A stretch of DNA of 64,000 bases. Origin: Streptomyces lacrimifluminis (GTDB taxonomy: Bacteria > Actinomycetota > Actinomycetes > Streptomycetales > Streptomycetaceae). The notes below the pieces were generated by a model that worked only from the letters and a program-made list of their open reading frames with translations, had not been told where the DNA came from and did not search any database. The position numbers and the translations under genes are program-made. This document shows, one piece after another, positions 63,644 to 64,000 of this stretch; position 1 is the first letter of the stretch, and each line of letters opens with the position of its first letter. The stretch lies in assembly GCF_014646095.1 (NCBI RefSeq), contig NZ_BMMU01000002.1, positions 124,001-188,000 of the forward strand. The letters are read 5' to 3'.

Positions 63644-64000
63644 TACGTACTCCCCGTAATCATTAGGGTGTTGCGACGCCCTGTTGGGCCGCCGCACGGT
63701 CCTGAATACGGGCGGGCATGGTCACTGCGTTCAACCACCGCGCAAAATTCTTTCCGAACCCTGTGACCACACCCGTCGCATGCGGCACACCCGCCACACC
63801 TCGCACACGAGGCCGACGACCGGCCGAACCTAGAACGTGTGATCCAAACCGCTGCACGACATATGTCACTCGTTCGGGGCAATCTGCTCGCGCTCCCGCG
63901 CGCGCGGGAGCGCCCAACCCACATGATCTTCGTCGTGCATGGACCCACACGGACCCGATTCGCCCTCGCCATACGGTTATTGGCGCTACTGGCCCTGACC
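63644..64000. other. Upstream region of the lipoprotein gene, with a 22-bp palindrome
   Basis: No gene with family-like sequence is visible. CGCTCCCGCG-CG-CGCGGGAGCG at 63891-63912 is a perfect palindrome, about 250 bp upstream of the lipoprotein start. It could be a terminator for a gene to the right or a regulator site. Confidence 0.45.

Overview
The window reads as Streptomyces chromosome. GC is very high, codons end mostly in G or C, GTG and TTG starts are common, and the gene set is typical of streptomycetes (EgtABCD, a LAxTG-type surface protein, a PAS-GGDEF-EAL protein, a B-type succinate dehydrogenase, many one-component regulators). From memory, the order thioredoxin ... egtABCD ... 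acyltransferases ... sdh ... GGDEF/EAL ... secreted-repeat lipoprotein resembles the left part of the S. coelicolor chromosome (about SCO0885 to SCO0930). That comparison was not run.

Left part (1-11.7 kb) is accessory and decaying. A tyrosine integrase abuts the last 54 codons of a pirin gene, so a mobile element probably lies to the left. Then come a sugar-ABC ATPase, a StrR/ParB-like regulator with a TTA codon and a frameshift into an unrecognised C-terminal region, a small zinc-cluster protein, and a PucR-type regulator that is fused to the start of a TrkA-N protein and frameshifted near its end. Next is an L-fucose catabolic operon: L-fuconate dehydratase is intact, but the lactonase and the aldo/keto reductase (probable fucose dehydrogenase) are ruined, and a GntR regulator follows.

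Middle part (11.7-31 kb) holds housekeeping and stress genes: two MarR-type proteins, a TPR protein, a PepSY membrane protein, peptide deformylase, a disulfide oxidoreductase next to a thioredoxin, an aldehyde dehydrogenase, LacI and TetR regulators with clear operators, an FMN reductase, a ruined luciferase-like oxidoreductase, TerC, an HSL-type esterase with a helix-turn-helix regulator, a GH43/CBM42 arabinanase-like enzyme, a flotillin, a PemK-like protein and a bacterial-type PARG.

Right part (31-64 kb): the ergothioneine operon egtABCD, dodecin, a HAD phosphatase, two secreted arabinan-type enzymes (GH43/CBM42 and a GH127 split by a LamG domain), an MMPL exporter with a two-component system, a 5'-truncated LAATG surface protein, a K+/H+ antiporter pair, DinB, a secreted GH29 fucosidase, a pair of acyltransferases that fit ornithine-lipid synthesis, sdhCAB with a divergent LysR regulator, an RmdA-like c-di-GMP protein overlapping a methyltransferase, and a secreted-repeat lipoprotein. 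Plant-polysaccharide use (arabinofuranosides, fucosides, fucose) is a recurring theme. Its fucose part is partly degraded, because the secreted fucosidase is intact while two catabolic genes are not. A 27-30 bp interspersed repeat occurs five times, always next to gene 3' ends. No tRNA, rRNA or CRISPR array was seen.
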